The notes under the pieces were generated by a model that was not told the DNA's origin, ran no database searches, and saw nothing but the letters and a program-made list of their open reading frames with translations. A program made the translations under genes and the position numbers. A stretch of DNA of 24,159 bases, taken from contig JBNKLG010000038.1 in the NCBI GenBank assembly GCA_050292235.1, positions 1-24,159 on the forward strand, in the 5' to 3' direction. Each line of letters starts with the position of its first letter. Position 1 is the stretch's first letter. Shown here in pieces: positions 24,059 through 24,159 of this stretch. This DNA comes from JBNKLG01 sp050292235 (GTDB lineage Bacteria > Pseudomonadota > Gammaproteobacteria > Chromatiales > Chromatiaceae).

Positions 24059-24159
24059 ATGTATAACAAACCAAACACCTCATCAATAACCTCACGCATC
24101 ACTCTATTATTATTATTGGCATCAACATATTCTAACAGTCTGGCAGAGACCTCAGTTTC
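24059..24159 (+). CDS. N-terminal fragment of a secreted protein, cut by the window end
   Basis: ATG 24059 opens a frame that remains open to the edge (33 codons). It reads as a signal peptide: a polar Thr/Ser-rich start with Arg13, a hydrophobic core ITLLLLLAS and a likely cleavage site SLA-ET near residue 28. No clear ribosome site is seen upstream, only A-rich sequence. The codons are AT-rich and differ from the housekeeping genes nearby. The family cannot be told from so little. Confidence 0.5.
   Translation, partial: MYNKPNTSSITSRITLLLLLASTYSNSLAETSV

Overview
The window looks like chromosomal DNA of a gammaproteobacterium. The evidence is two conserved gammaproteobacterial gene strings that face away from each other. 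Minus strand: def-fmt-rsmB-DUF4390-ntrY-ntrX-trkA. Plus strand: LysM protein-dprA-smg-topA-tsaC. The linked exosortase locus fits an environmental, possibly sulfur-oxidizing, lineage, but the species is not identifiable by eye. No CRISPR array, insertion sequence, phage gene or origin was seen.

Left part (1-7200): an exosortase protein-sorting locus. At 128-574 a small secreted protein ends in a VPxPA-type CTERM sorting signal (motif, hydrophobic helix, basic tail). It is followed by a tRNA-Thr(CGU) gene. On the opposite strand lies a compact operon transcribed right to left: family 2 glycosyltransferase, exosortase fused to an EpsI domain (XrtD-like), TPR lipoprotein PrsT and an ExeA-like ATPase. 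A putative substrate and its putative processing enzyme are therefore within 4 kb. Between this operon and the next gene, about 390 bases hold an AT-rich, cysteine-containing open frame with no normal start codon, a dyad, and a possible phenylalanine-rich leader peptide.

Middle (7188-16898): a tightly packed minus-strand operon. Peptide deformylase (def) and Met-tRNA formyltransferase (fmt) handle N-terminal formyl-methionine. RsmB methylates 16S rRNA. Then come a secreted DUF4390 protein, the NtrY/NtrX two-component pair, the TrkA potassium-uptake regulator and a beta-CASP metallo-beta-lactamase-fold RNase-like protein. Stops and starts overlap by one to four bases at several junctions, which suggests translational coupling. 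NtrX has Arg in place of the Walker A Lys and lacks GAFTGA, so it may not work as a classical sigma-54 activator.

Right part (17319-24159): plus-strand LysM protein, dprA (DNA uptake and recombination), smg, topA and tsaC (tRNA t6A synthesis), then a stand-alone CZB zinc-binding-domain protein on the minus strand. Two strong hairpins stand out: one abutting the dprA start codon, one between smg and topA. tsaC has no ATG, GTG or TTG start and seems to begin at CTG behind a good Shine-Dalgarno sequence. The last 450 bases are AT-rich and G-poor on the plus strand and end in the beginning of a secreted protein cut by the window edge.

The most interesting unit is the minimal XrtD-type sorting module with its neighbouring substrate. 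Next come the unusual translation-initiation contexts (dprA hairpin, tsaC CTG) and the unassigned cysteine-rich frame at 6973-7197. All family assignments are from reading the translations; no database search was run.
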